Positions 35,408-44,278 of a stretch of DNA of 64,000 nucleotides are shown piece by piece. Under the pieces are notes generated by a model. The model had not been told where the DNA came from, did not search any database, and saw nothing but the letters and a program-made list of their open reading frames with translations. How positions within the stretch are numbered: the stretch's first letter is position 1; the number at the start of each line of letters is the position of its first letter. Origin of the DNA: Flavobacteriaceae bacterium (GTDB taxonomy: Bacteria; Bacteroidota; Bacteroidia; Flavobacteriales; Flavobacteriaceae). The DNA lies in contig JAHEET010000002.1 in assembly GCA_024640565.1 (NCBI GenBank), positions 1 through 64,000 on the forward strand. Reading direction: 5' to 3'. A program made the translations under genes and the position numbers.

Positions 35408-36388
35408 ATGTCCCTACGAAACATTCGAAAAGAAGTCATGAAGACGCTGGAAAAAAACATCGACACCTTTGTTCATGACTATTTGATTCCAGCAGAAAAA
35501 ATTTGGCAACCCACCGATTTTTTACCAAACTCACAAAAAGATACTTTTATTGATGAAATAAAGGAGATTCAAGAATTGTCTAAAGATTTAAGTGATGATT
35601 TCTGGATCGTTCTCGTAGGAGATACCATTACCGAAGAAGCACTCCCCACCTATGAATCTTGGTTGTTAGACATCGATGGTATTTCGCAACAACCCGATAA
35701 CGGTTGGGCAAAATGGATTCGATCCTGGACTGCTGAAGAAAATAGACATGGAGATACGTTAAACAAATATTTGTATTTGTCTGGAAGGGTAAACATGCGT
35801 GAAGTAGAAATTACGACCCAACATTTAATTTCAGATGGTTTCGATATAGGAACGGCCTCCGATCCTTATAAAAACTTTATATATACTAGTTTTCAAGAAT
35901 TGGCAACCTATATTTCACATAACAACGTCGCTAAAATTGCACGAAAAAAAGGACACAAAGCGTTGGCAAAAATGTCTAAGATTATCGCAGGAGATGAGAT
36001 GCGCCACCATGTTGCATACACAGAATTTGTTAGACGAATTTTTGCCATTGACCCTAGTGAAATGATGTTGGCCTTTCAATACATGATGAAGCACAAAATT
36101 GTGATGCCTGCATTGCATTTAAGAGAATCTTTCTCGAAAAAAGGAAGTCTGTTTAGTGACTTTTCGACGGTGGCTCAAAGAGCAGGGGTGTATACCGGTT
36201 TTGATTATATTGACATCTTAAAAAAACTGAATGCCGCATGGGAGATCGATAAAATGACCGGCTTAACTGCTGAGGCAGAAAAAGCAAGAGATTATTTATT
36301 GAAGCTTCCCGATAGAATGTATCGGATTACAGAACGAATCATAATTCCAGAAACAAAGTTTCAATTCAAATGGTTAAATCCAATCTAA
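35408..36388 (+). CDS. acyl-[acyl-carrier-protein] desaturase
   Basis: 326 residues of the soluble ferritin-like di-iron desaturase family (plant stearoyl-ACP desaturase type). Iron-site motifs are WTAEENRHGD near residue 112 and AGDEMRHH near residue 195, with further acidic helices (ATYISHNN). It introduces a cis double bond into acyl-ACP and needs reduced ferredoxin; the ferredoxin and reductase at 17995-19382 could supply it, though this is inference. Close linkage to plsC suggests that new unsaturated chains pass directly to phospholipid synthesis. A terminator follows. Confidence 0.92.
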   Translation: MSLRNIRKEVMKTLEKNIDTFVHDYLIPAEKIWQPTDFLPNSQKDTFIDEIKEIQELSKDLSDDFWIVLVGDTITEEALPTYESWLLDIDGISQQPDNGWAKWIRSWTAEENRHGDTLNKYLYLSGRVNMREVEITTQHLISDGFDIGTASDPYKNFIYTSFQELATYISHNNVAKIARKKGHKALAKMSKIIAGDEMRHHVAYTEFVRRIFAIDPSEMMLAFQYMMKHKIVMPALHLRESFSKKGSLFSDFSTVAQRAGVYTGFDYIDILKKLNAAWEIDKMTGLTAEAEKARDYLLKLPDRMYRITERIIIPETKFQFKWLNPI

Positions 36389-36395
36389 AAAAACC

Positions 36396-36431
36396 AAATC
36401 TCCTTGTAAAATAACAAGGAGATTTTTTTTT
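36396..36431 (+). terminator. Terminator of the membrane protein-plsC-desaturase operon
   Basis: AAATCTCCTTG pairs with CAAGGAGATTT around an A/T loop and ends in a long T-run, 8 bases after the desaturase stop. Confidence 0.85.
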
Positions 36432-36519
36432 AATACACATAAAATAACCAAATCTCCATGAGAGGTTTATGATGCAAAAACAAGATTTATATTGTACCTT
36501 GTTTTTCAAATCAATTTCA

Positions 36520-39270
36520 ATGCAATCATTTATTTCTGAAACAATAGATACGATTTTAAAAACGACAACATCCTTTGAGAATGTGGTTTTTATATTGCCA
36601 TCCCAAAGAGCAGGTGTTTTTGTAAAACAAGCATTGAAAGATAAAATTCATACAGGTTTTCTTCCTGAAATTCAAAATATTGGAAGCTTTATCGAAGAGG
36701 TGTCAGAAATTTCAAAAGTAGACAGTGTAGCGCTCTTATTCCATTTTTACACCATCTATAAAAGTGTTGAAAAAAACCCAGATTCCTTTGACAAGTTTTC
36801 ATCCTGGGCATTTACAGTACTTCAAGATTTCAATGAAATCGATCAACATTTGGTAAAAGCTGCAGAAATATTTGTGTACTTGAGAGATATAGAACGCTTA
36901 AAAAAATGGTCTGTAGAGGGGGTTTTTAAAGAAACAGCCATGGTGAAAGATCATTTTTCTTTTGTGGAAAAATTAGGAGAATTTTATCCAAAACTATACG
37001 CATTTTTAAAAGAAAAAAATATCGGGTACCAAGGTTTAATTTATAGAGAGGCAACCCTAAAGATGGATGCATATCTCCAAAACAATCCACATAAAAAGTT
37101 TGTTTTTATTGGTTTTAACGCTTTGAATACTGCAGAGGAGGTATTGATTCAGAAAATGTTGGCCGCTCAAAACACTACAATTTATTGGGACATTGACGCT
37201 GCATTATTAGACAAAAAACAACAAGCAGGTCAATTTATAAGAAAATACAAAAGCACTTGGAAACATTATGAAAAAAACGATTTAAATACCATTGGGACTA
37301 CTTTTTTTGAGAAAAAGAACATCGCGGTTATTGGGGTTTCAAAAAATATTTCTCAAATAAAATATGCCGGAGAAATTTTATCAAAACTACCACAATTACA
37401 GAATACCGCCATGGTGTTGTCTGATGAAACATTGCTGCCAATTACGTTGAGTTCTTTACCAAAAAATGTAGCGGCCATAAACATTACCATGGGATATCCT
37501 TTAAAAGACATCCCTTCCACTGCGCTCATGTTCAGTGTGTTTCAATTGTTTTTATCACAAGAAAAACTTCAAAAAATAACTGAGAATAGCTTTTACCACA
37601 AAGATGTCATTCGTTTTATAAAAGCACCCGCAATTTACAGATTACTTCAAAAGGACGGCGCTACTATTGCAGACGATATCGTCACCGCAATCACAAAAGA
37701 AAACAATACTTTTGTTGAGACGACCTACCTAACTACTTTCTTTGAAGGGCTAGCGCCGTCATTTCAAAAAACAATTACAGCAATTTTTAATCCCCTTTCA
37801 ACAATTGCAGATTTTATTTCGCGCATTCTAGATTTAATCAACCTATTAAAAGAAGGTGCAAACCCGTTAGAGAAAGAATTTTTATTCCGTTTTCATACGA
37901 TTTTCCTACAGCTTCAAAATTTACACAATGACTATCGTTATTTTCAGAACTTAAAAACATTGCATTTGTTTTTTAAGCAACTCATTGGGTCGGAGAATTT
38001 ATCTTTTCAGGGAGAGCCCTTAAAAGGATTGCAATTAATGGGCATGCTAGAAACGCGTGTGTTAGATTTTGAGAACGTCATCATTACCTCTGTGAATGAA
38101 GGAATTTTACCCGCAAATAGCCAACAGCAATCTTTCATCCCTTTTGATGTAAAAGTAGCGTTTGACCTTCCAACTTACCGGGAGAAAGATGCTATCTTTT
38201 CCTATCATTTCTTTCGTTTGCTACAAAGAGCTAAAAATATTTTTATTCTCTACAATACAGAGCCTGATGTATTTGGAAGTGGCGAAAAGAGTCGTTTTGT
38301 GAAACAATTGGAAATGATGCGCAGCGACATTCAGCAAAAGATAATTGGCCCAAAAGTGGTTACAGAAAAAACAATTTTAAAGGAAATTCCTAAAAATGAA
38401 TCGGTTCTAAATACCCTAAAAATCTTGGCTGAAAAAGGAATTTCTCCATCGGTATTGACGAGCTATTTGTACAACCCAATTAAGTTTTACAAACAGAAAA
38501 TCTTAAAAATTAAAGAATTGGACGGTGTAGAAGAAACAGTTGCTTTTAACACACTAGGAACGGTTGTTCACGAAACCTTGGACGAATTGTACACCCCTTT
38601 TGTGGGGCGGTTTCTAGAAGCAAAAGCGGTTTCAGAAATGCTAAAAAAAGCAAAACCTCTTGTTGAGAAGCATTTTAAAATAGCCTTTCGAAGTGGGGAT
38701 TTAAAAACAGGTAAAAACCGACTTATTTTTGAGGTTGCCAATCGATTTGTTCTCAATTTTTTACAGCAAGAACATTCGCTATTAAAGGACGGAGAAAATC
38801 AATTAAAGATAATTGCTACCGAAGAGAACTTGGCCGCAACTATTCGGGTGGATGGCTTGGATTTTCCAATAAAAATTCATGGACAGGTAGACCGCGTTGA
38901 TACATTGAATGGGGTAACTAGAATTATCGATTACAAATCTGGAATGGTATCGAGTACAAATTTAAAAGTCCCTACTTTCTCAAACATAAGAGATGAAAAA
39001 TACCACAAAGCCATTCAAGTACTACTGTATGCATTTTTGTATACAAAAAGCACAAATTATGATTTTAATACCCCTTTAGAAGCAGGAATTATCTCATTCA
39101 AAAACTTAAAAAGTGGTTTCTTATCGGCAAATTTTTCTGCCTCAAGAACAAAGGATACTTTGATTACGGCGGAAAAATTGGAGGCATTTATGGACGAAAT
39201 AAAGTCGTTTTTACTTGAAATGTATAAACTAGAGACTCCTTTTATAGAACCTCCAAATTTAAAATATTAA
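36520..39270 (+). CDS. AddB-like PD-(D/E)XK nuclease family protein
   Basis: 916 residues from ATG 36520; an upstream in-frame ATG at 36469 adds 17 non-conserved residues. The N-terminal half resembles an inactive UvrD/AddB-type helicase: VVFILPSQRAGVFVKQ replaces the Walker A P-loop. GMLETRVLDFENVIITSVNEG matches a helicase motif VI-like region. The C-terminal nuclease domain has HETLDELY, GQVDRVD and RIIDYKSG (the D-x-K core) near residue 810. I see no cysteine from residue 1 on, so the Fe-S staple of classical AddB is missing. No AddA gene lies beside it. Confidence 0.85.
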   Translation: MQSFISETIDTILKTTTSFENVVFILPSQRAGVFVKQALKDKIHTGFLPEIQNIGSFIEEVSEISKVDSVALLFHFYTIYKSVEKNPDSFDKFSSWAFTVLQDFNEIDQHLVKAAEIFVYLRDIERLKKWSVEGVFKETAMVKDHFSFVEKLGEFYPKLYAFLKEKNIGYQGLIYREATLKMDAYLQNNPHKKFVFIGFNALNTAEEVLIQKMLAAQNTTIYWDIDAALLDKKQQAGQFIRKYKSTWKHYEKNDLNTIGTTFFEKKNIAVIGVSKNISQIKYAGEILSKLPQLQNTAMVLSDETLLPITLSSLPKNVAAINITMGYPLKDIPSTALMFSVFQLFLSQEKLQKITENSFYHKDVIRFIKAPAIYRLLQKDGATIADDIVTAITKENNTFVETTYLTTFFEGLAPSFQKTITAIFNPLSTIADFISRILDLINLLKEGANPLEKEFLFRFHTIFLQLQNLHNDYRYFQNLKTLHLFFKQLIGSENLSFQGEPLKGLQLMGMLETRVLDFENVIITSVNEGILPANSQQQSFIPFDVKVAFDLPTYREKDAIFSYHFFRLLQRAKNIFILYNTEPDVFGSGEKSRFVKQLEMMRSDIQQKIIGPKVVTEKTILKEIPKNESVLNTLKILAEKGISPSVLTSYLYNPIKFYKQKILKIKELDGVEETVAFNTLGTVVHETLDELYTPFVGRFLEAKAVSEMLKKAKPLVEKHFKIAFRSGDLKTGKNRLIFEVANRFVLNFLQQEHSLLKDGENQLKIIATEENLAATIRVDGLDFPIKIHGQVDRVDTLNGVTRIIDYKSGMVSSTNLKVPTFSNIRDEKYHKAIQVLLYAFLYTKSTNYDFNTPLEAGIISFKNLKSGFLSANFSASRTKDTLITAEKLEAFMDEIKSFLLEMYKLETPFIEPPNLKY

Positions 39271-40061
39271 AGTTTTCCGCGTAAAACCAACAAAGGAACC
39301 TTACAATAAAACTCTTCCTTTAAAATTACGTTTTTCTCCCAAAGCTTTTGAAAGAACCCTCTTTTACGTCTGAAGACACATAATAAATCGGGATTCATGA
39401 GTTTGATATTACTTAATACACCTTGGTAAGTAGTTCCACTTTCTGTAACAGTTAAAGTAGTCTTTAGAGCTTCCAAATCTGCATTTAACTCCAAGTCTTC
39501 ATCGGTATGCTTTGGAGTCTTTACCAATAATAAATGTACGCTAGCTCCAAAAGCATTTGCAAAAGCTTGCAAAGGCTTTAGGGTCTTTTTTTTGTTGACA
39601 ATTCCCGATTTAAACGCAGTTAGAATAGCTTCTATCGGTTGATAGACATAGCTGTTTGGAATGATTAATAGGGGAATCTCTGTTTTTTTTACGATACTTC
39701 CTGTGGTCCTTCCTAAAAAAACCTCCTCTTTAATCGAATTGCTTTTTGGGCCCACAATAATCAAATCAATTCCAAGCTCATTGTCAATAGTTTCTATGGT
39801 GTCCAAAACACTTCCTTTTGCCGAAATGAGTTTTACATCAATATTTTTTCGGTCCACAGAATTAACAACAGAACGCATGTATAAATTTGTTTCACGTTCA
39901 ATGATTGAGTCAATATTAATAATTGTACCCGCTTTTGTTTGAAAATTATAGGCTCTAAAAACAAAAATTTTTGCATCAAATTTTCCTGCAAAATCAATCG
40001 CGTATTGCAAAGTGTTTGAGGCGTTTTCTGTAGATCCAATTGGAACTAAAATATGTTTCAT
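39267..40061 (-). CDS. tandem-domain universal stress protein
   Basis: 264 residues from ATG 40061; a TTG two codons upstream is discounted. The first Usp domain (about residues 1-140) has MKHILVPIGSTENA and the ATP-binding VGPKSNSIKEEVFLGRTTGS followed by VKKTEIPLLIIP. A second, more diverged Usp-like domain follows (about 145-262) and lacks the glycine-rich loop. Such proteins bind ATP and respond to stress; no specific role is known. Its last bases overlap the end of the AddB-like gene by four (tail-to-tail). Confidence 0.88.
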   Translation of the reverse strand: MKHILVPIGSTENASNTLQYAIDFAGKFDAKIFVFRAYNFQTKAGTIINIDSIIERETNLYMRSVVNSVDRKNIDVKLISAKGSVLDTIETIDNELGIDLIIVGPKSNSIKEEVFLGRTTGSIVKKTEIPLLIIPNSYVYQPIEAILTAFKSGIVNKKKTLKPLQAFANAFGASVHLLLVKTPKHTDEDLELNADLEALKTTLTVTESGTTYQGVLSNIKLMNPDLLCVFRRKRGFFQKLWEKNVILKEEFYCKVPLLVLRGKL

Positions 40062-40083
40062 TATCAAGTGGTATTTATCCCTG

Positions 40084-40091
40084 CAAAGGTA
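40084..40091 (-). promoter_or_regulatory. -7 box (TACCTTTG) of the universal stress protein gene
   Basis: An exact TAnnTTTG match on the minus strand, 22 bases before ATG 40061. It mirrors the box of the divergent MATE gene with the same eight bases. Confidence 0.45.
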
Positions 40092-40133
40092 CAGATTTTT
40101 ATACGATTCGCATTTATAAGTGGCGTAGATGTG

Positions 40134-40141
40134 TACCTTTG
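40134..40141 (+). promoter_or_regulatory. -7 box (TACCTTTG) of the MATE gene
   Basis: An exact TAnnTTTG match 19 bases before the MATE start, identical to the divergent box at 40084-40091. Confidence 0.45.
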
Positions 40142-40160
40142 TAACTGAAATGCCTTTTTT

Positions 40161-41495
40161 TTGAAAACAGATATTCGCTTTAAAAACATAAACAAGTTGG
40201 CAATTCCTGCGCTCATTGCAGGAATTGCAGAGCCTCTTTTGTCCATTACAGATACTGCCATTATTGGAAATATCGACACCAATGCTACAGAGAGTTTGGC
40301 AGCAGTAGGTATTGTGGGAGCGTTTATATCGATGTTAGTGTGGGTTTTTGGACAGGTTCGAAGCGCGATCTCTTCAATTATTTCTCAGTATGTTGGTGCA
40401 CATAAATTGGAGGAAGTCAATGATTTGCCTGCCCAAGCAACAGCCATTGTTCTTCTGGGGAGTTTGGTTGTTTTGGCAATCTCCTACCCTTTTGCCAGAC
40501 AAATTTTTGAATTTTACAATGCCACGGGAACCATCTTGGACGTTGCTGTCAGTTATTTTAAAATTCGAATTTTTGGATTTCCCTTCTCCTTGTTTGTTTT
40601 TGCTATTTTTGGGACTTTTAGAGGGTTGCAAAACACCTATTACCCAATGATGATTGCGCTTACTGGTGCGCTTTTAAATGTTGTTTTAGACCTTGTACTT
40701 GTCTACGGAGTTAAAGGAGTCATTGCGCCAATGCATATTGAAGGTGCTGCCTATGCTAGTATGCTGTCTCAAATTACAATGGCAGGTATTGCCGCCTTCT
40801 TATTGTTAAAAAAAACAGCTATTTCCTTAAAGTTACAGTTGCCTTTTAACAAAGAAATCAGACGCATGTTGGGCATGATTTCTAACTTATTTATTCGCAC
40901 CATTGCCCTAAATGTAGCCCTTTATTTTGGGACTTCCTATGCAACAAGTTATGGAAAAGAATACATTGCTGCCTATACCATTGGATTAAATATTTGGTTT
41001 TTTGGGGCCTTTATGATTGATGGTTATTCGAGTGCTGGAAATATTTTGTCTGGAAAGTTATTGGGAGCCAAAGAGTATCAGACTCTTCTAAAACTAAGTG
41101 GTAAATTAACAAAATACGGGGTTATAATTGGACTGTTTTTAACCTTTACTGGTGCCCTATTTTATGAGACAATTGGGACGGTGTTCACTAAAGATCCAGT
41201 GGTATTAGAAAAATTTTATGCGAGTTTTTGGATCATTTTAGTCATGCAACCACTTTGTGCAATTACTTTTGTTTTTGATGGGATGTACAAAGGCATGGGA
41301 GAAATGAAAATACTAAGAAACTTACTGCTCTTTTCAACAGGATTTATTTTTATTCCTGTTTTACTGATTTTCGATACCCTTGATTATAAACTACATGCCA
41401 TTTGGATAGCGTTTACCTGTTGGATTATGGTGCGAGGATTGCCATTAATTCTTCTTTTTAGGTGGAAATTTAAACCGCTTGCTCAAAAAAAATAG
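40161..41495 (+). CDS. MATE-family efflux transporter (DinF type)
   Basis: 444 residues from TTG 40161. No ATG is available before the conserved NKLAIPALIAGIAEPLLS block, and the -7 box lies 19 bases upstream. Twelve hydrophobic segments form two six-helix MATE repeats. SITDTAIIGNID is the typical first-helix signature. It should export cationic compounds against H+ or Na+; the substrate is unknown. It is divergent from the universal stress protein gene. Confidence 0.9.
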   Translation: MKTDIRFKNINKLAIPALIAGIAEPLLSITDTAIIGNIDTNATESLAAVGIVGAFISMLVWVFGQVRSAISSIISQYVGAHKLEEVNDLPAQATAIVLLGSLVVLAISYPFARQIFEFYNATGTILDVAVSYFKIRIFGFPFSLFVFAIFGTFRGLQNTYYPMMIALTGALLNVVLDLVLVYGVKGVIAPMHIEGAAYASMLSQITMAGIAAFLLLKKTAISLKLQLPFNKEIRRMLGMISNLFIRTIALNVALYFGTSYATSYGKEYIAAYTIGLNIWFFGAFMIDGYSSAGNILSGKLLGAKEYQTLLKLSGKLTKYGVIIGLFLTFTGALFYETIGTVFTKDPVVLEKFYASFWIILVMQPLCAITFVFDGMYKGMGEMKILRNLLLFSTGFIFIPVLLIFDTLDYKLHAIWIAFTCWIMVRGLPLILLFRWKFKPLAQKK

Positions 41496-41535
41496 AAAAC
41501 TCTCTTTTCAAAAATAGATTTGATGAATAAAAACT

Positions 41536-41543
41536 TATTTTTG
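41536..41543 (+). promoter_or_regulatory. -7 box (TATTTTTG) of the crotonase-fold gene
   Basis: An exact TAnnTTTG match 17 bases before ATG 41561. Confidence 0.4.
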
Positions 41544-41560
41544 ACATAAATTCGTAGAAA

Positions 41561-42328
41561 ATGAACACAACCCGCAAAGACGGTAGTTTAACTACCAAAA
41601 TAGCCCATAAAATTGCAACGGTAGAATTTGGGCATCCTGCAAGTAATTCTTTCCCAAGTCAACTCTTAGAAAGATTGACCAAGGAATTGCACGCGCTTTC
41701 GAAGAATAATGCGGTTGCTGTGATTGTATTGAAGTCTGAAGGAGAAGGAGCGTTTTGTGCAGGAGCTTCTTTTGACGAACTTGTAGCTGTACGTAATTTA
41801 GAGGAAGGTGTACGTTTTTTCTCGGGTTTTGCCAACGTTATAAATGCCATGAGAACTTGTACCAAATTAATCATTGGTCGAGTTCATGGAAAAACTGTGG
41901 GAGGTGGTGTAGGCTTGGCTTCTGCTTGCGATTATGTTTTAGCGACGGACAAAGCAGCTATAAAGTTATCGGAATTGACCATTGGAATTGGCCCGTTCGT
42001 AATTGCTCCAGCGGTAGAACGAAAAGTAGGATTGTCTGGATTCTCAGCACTAGCACTGGATGCTACTTCATGGAAAAGTGCCCAATGGGCAAAAGAAAAA
42101 GGATTGTTTGGGGCTGTTTTTGAATCGGCAATAGAACTGGACACCGAAGTCGCTTTGTTGTCAGAAAAATTGGCGAGCTACAATCCAGATGCCTTACTTG
42201 AAATGAAAAAAATGCTTTGGGAAGGCACAGTTCATTGGGAAACACTTTTGGAAGAGCGCGCGGCAATTTCGGGTGCTTTGGTCTTATCTCGGTTTACCAA
42301 AAATGCTTTGGAAAAATTTAAAAAATAA
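41561..42328 (+). CDS. enoyl-CoA hydratase/isomerase family protein
   Basis: 255 residues with the crotonase fold. The oxyanion-hole segments are GAFCAGASFDEL near residue 66 and GKTVGGGVGLASACDYVLA near residue 110. LSELTIGIGP keeps the glutamate that corresponds to the first catalytic acid of enoyl-CoA hydratases. A hydratase reaction on a short-chain enoyl-CoA is likely, perhaps methylglutaconyl-CoA, but I cannot fix the substrate. It is followed by a 31-codon gene and queD. Confidence 0.88.
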   Translation: MNTTRKDGSLTTKIAHKIATVEFGHPASNSFPSQLLERLTKELHALSKNNAVAVIVLKSEGEGAFCAGASFDELVAVRNLEEGVRFFSGFANVINAMRTCTKLIIGRVHGKTVGGGVGLASACDYVLATDKAAIKLSELTIGIGPFVIAPAVERKVGLSGFSALALDATSWKSAQWAKEKGLFGAVFESAIELDTEVALLSEKLASYNPDALLEMKKMLWEGTVHWETLLEERAAISGALVLSRFTKNALEKFKK

Positions 42329-42357
42329 AAAAACAATCGATTAAAACAATATAAAAT

Positions 42358-42453
42358 ATGGGTGGAGATTATTTATTTGCAGTCTTAGCTGTAGGAATTG
42401 TAATTATGTATTTTTACAACAACGTTAAAAACAAAAGAAACCGACGTAAATGA
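42358..42453 (+). CDS. 31-residue single-helix membrane peptide
   Basis: ATG 42358 opens 31 codons: a short polar start (MGGDY), one hydrophobic helix (about residues 6-20, LFAVLAVGIVIMYFY), then a strongly basic tail (NNVKNKRNRRK). Its stop codon overlaps the queD start by four bases (ATGA), so it should be translated and coupled to queD. The positive-inside tail predicts the C-terminus in the cytosol. I do not recognise the family. Too short for most gene callers. Confidence 0.6.
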   Translation: MGGDYLFAVLAVGIVIMYFYNNVKNKRNRRK

Positions 42454-42899
42454 GCACAATAAGAATTACAAAACAATTCAATTTTGAAACAGGACATGCT
42501 TTGTATGGGTATGATGGAAAATGTAAAAATGTACACGGACATAGTTATAAATTGTCTGTAACGGTTTCTGGCGCTCCTATCGCCGACAATTCGCATGTAA
42601 AGTTTGGAATGGTAATTGATTTTTCTGATTTAAAGAAAATTGTGAAAGAAGAAATTGTTGATTTGTTTGATCATGCCACTGTTTTCAATAAAAATACACC
42701 ACATATTGAGCTGGCAAAAGAATTAAAAGACCGGGGACATCATGTGATTTTGGTTGACTATCAACCAACAAGTGAGATGATGGTGATCGATTTTGCAGCC
42801 AAAATTAAAAGTAGGCTGCCTAAGAACATTGCGCTCTTTTCTTTAAAGTTACAGGAAACAGATACGAGTTTTGCAGAATGGTTTGCGAGCGATCATTAA
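42450..42899 (+). CDS. queD: 6-carboxytetrahydropterin synthase (QueD/PTPS family)
   Basis: 149 residues. It converts dihydroneopterin triphosphate to 6-carboxytetrahydropterin for queuosine/deazaguanine synthesis. The zinc histidines are visible in FETGHALYG and NVHGHSYKL, and the cysteine in GKCKNVHG is the usual catalytic cysteine. FDHATVFN near residue 75, QPTSEMM near 109 and LQETDTSFAEW near the end are conserved. It is coupled to the 31-residue peptide gene by an ATGA overlap. Confidence 0.93.
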   Translation: MSTIRITKQFNFETGHALYGYDGKCKNVHGHSYKLSVTVSGAPIADNSHVKFGMVIDFSDLKKIVKEEIVDLFDHATVFNKNTPHIELAKELKDRGHHVILVDYQPTSEMMVIDFAAKIKSRLPKNIALFSLKLQETDTSFAEWFASDH

Positions 42900-42919
42900 A
42901 GGACGAAGGTACGTTTGGT

Positions 42920-43486
42920 TTACTTTCCGTTAAAGGTATTCATGGTGTTGTTTAACCCCGCTGTACCAAACGAAGGGATGACTTTTGCAGCTACGGGTAC
43001 GCGTTCAATGAGAAGGCTGGTTTCTTCTTTGTTCCATTGGCCTAAAACAAAATCGGCTTGCCTTCCTTTGCTATAATTCCCCCCAACACCAAATCGGAAA
43101 CGGGCATATGCTTGGGTATTTAGTTTTTCTTCAATGTCTTTCAATCCATTGTGTCCGCCGGCAGATCCTTTTGCTTTTACACGAATAGATCCAAAATCAA
43201 TATGCACATCATCGGTTACTACCAAAAGATTTTCAATGCCAATGTTTTCTTGCTGTAGCCAGTATTTAACCGCTTTACCGCTTAAATTCATAAAGGTGCT
43301 TGGTTTGAGCAATACAAAGGTTCTTCCTTTCCATCGAAAGGTAGCAACATCCCCTAATTTTAAGGTTTCGAAAGTAGCCTTGTGCGCTTGCGCAACTTCA
43401 TCAAGAATTTTAAATCCAATATTGTGACGTGTATTCGTGTAGGTCTCTCCAACATTTCCCAACCCAACAATTAAATATTTTTTCAT
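42920..43486 (-). CDS. pth: peptidyl-tRNA hydrolase
   Basis: 188 residues from ATG 43486, preceded by an A/G-rich stretch; the longer TTG reading adds 23 residues not found in the family. It releases peptides from stalled peptidyl-tRNA. Signature segments are LIVGLGNVGETYTNTRHNIG, with the catalytic histidine, FVLLKPSTFMNLSG, and DDVHIDFGSIRVKAKGSAGGHNGLKD. It follows rplY on the minus strand, separated by a terminator. Confidence 0.95.
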   Translation of the reverse strand: MKKYLIVGLGNVGETYTNTRHNIGFKILDEVAQAHKATFETLKLGDVATFRWKGRTFVLLKPSTFMNLSGKAVKYWLQQENIGIENLLVVTDDVHIDFGSIRVKAKGSAGGHNGLKDIEEKLNTQAYARFRFGVGGNYSKGRQADFVLGQWNKEETSLLIERVPVAAKVIPSFGTAGLNNTMNTFNGK

Positions 43487-43605
43487 GACTTCTTCTTGAT
43501 AAGCTACTTCGGCTTGAAATAATTTAGTGCCGCATTCTTTTAAATTGATTTTCAAAAATACAAATTAATCGCTAGTGAAGCTTCCTCAACTAAATTTTGA
43601 GCATA

Positions 43606-43636
43606 AAAAAAGCGTTACTTTACGCAACGCTTTTTA
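43606..43636 (-). terminator. Terminator after rplY
   Basis: AAAAAGCGTT pairs with AACGCTTTTT around a nine-base loop. On the minus strand the T-run follows the stem, 19 bases past the rplY stop. Confidence 0.75.
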
Positions 43637-43654
43637 AAATTCTATTTACAAAGC

Positions 43655-44260
43655 TTATTCTGCAGCTGGTGCAGCTGCTTCTGTTGCTTCTTCTTCTTCT
43701 TCTACTTCTGCTGTTGCATTACGAGAAGTTCTCACTTGCACAACTACAGTGTTGTCTGGGTGCATAAAGGTATATGCATCATTAAATAATGAGGTAAGCA
43801 ATAATTTACTACCAATTTTTAATCCCGAAATATCTGCAGCAATAAAGTCAGGCAAATTCGCAGGCAATGCTTTTACTTTTAATTTACGGTTTGTAAAACG
43901 TAAAGATCCCCCATTTAATACCCCTGGAGAAGTTCCTGATAATTTTACTGGAATGTTCATAGTTACTTCTTTATCATCAAATAACTGATAGAAATCTACG
44001 TGTAGAATTCTGTCTGATACTGGGTGAAATTGAATGTCCTGTAAAATTGCAGTTGTTTTTTGTCCATCAACTTCAAGACTTGCGGTAAAAACGTCTGGAG
44101 TGTATACCAGCTTTTTAAATGCTTTCTCTTCTGCTGAAAAGTGCACTGGCTTATCTCCTCCGTATATAACGCAAGGAACCATACCAGCATTACGTAGAGC
44201 TTTTGTTGCTACTTTCCCTACGCTTTCTCTTTTTGATCCTTTAATTGTAATTGATTTCAT
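43655..44260 (-). CDS. rplY: ribosomal protein bL25 (Ctc/TL5 form)
   Basis: 201 residues. The N-terminal 5S-rRNA-binding L25 domain (about 1-90; [37 protein letters not shown]) is followed by a TL5-type C-terminal beta domain (about 95-180) and an acidic, alanine-rich tail. The long form is usual in Bacteroidota. It sits 18 bases after prs on the same strand and is probably cotranscribed with it. Confidence 0.94.
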   Translation of the reverse strand: MKSITIKGSKRESVGKVATKALRNAGMVPCVIYGGDKPVHFSAEEKAFKKLVYTPDVFTASLEVDGQKTTAILQDIQFHPVSDRILHVDFYQLFDDKEVTMNIPVKLSGTSPGVLNGGSLRFTNRKLKVKALPANLPDFIAADISGLKIGSKLLLTSLFNDAYTFMHPDNTVVVQVRTSRNATAEVEEEEEATEAAAPAAE

Positions 44261-44278
44261 TACTTTTTTATTAATTGT

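Noticed and set aside
36396..36470. A repeat of CCAAATCTCC before and after the desaturase terminator
   Set aside because: Ten bases in low-complexity DNA; no structure or function is supported.
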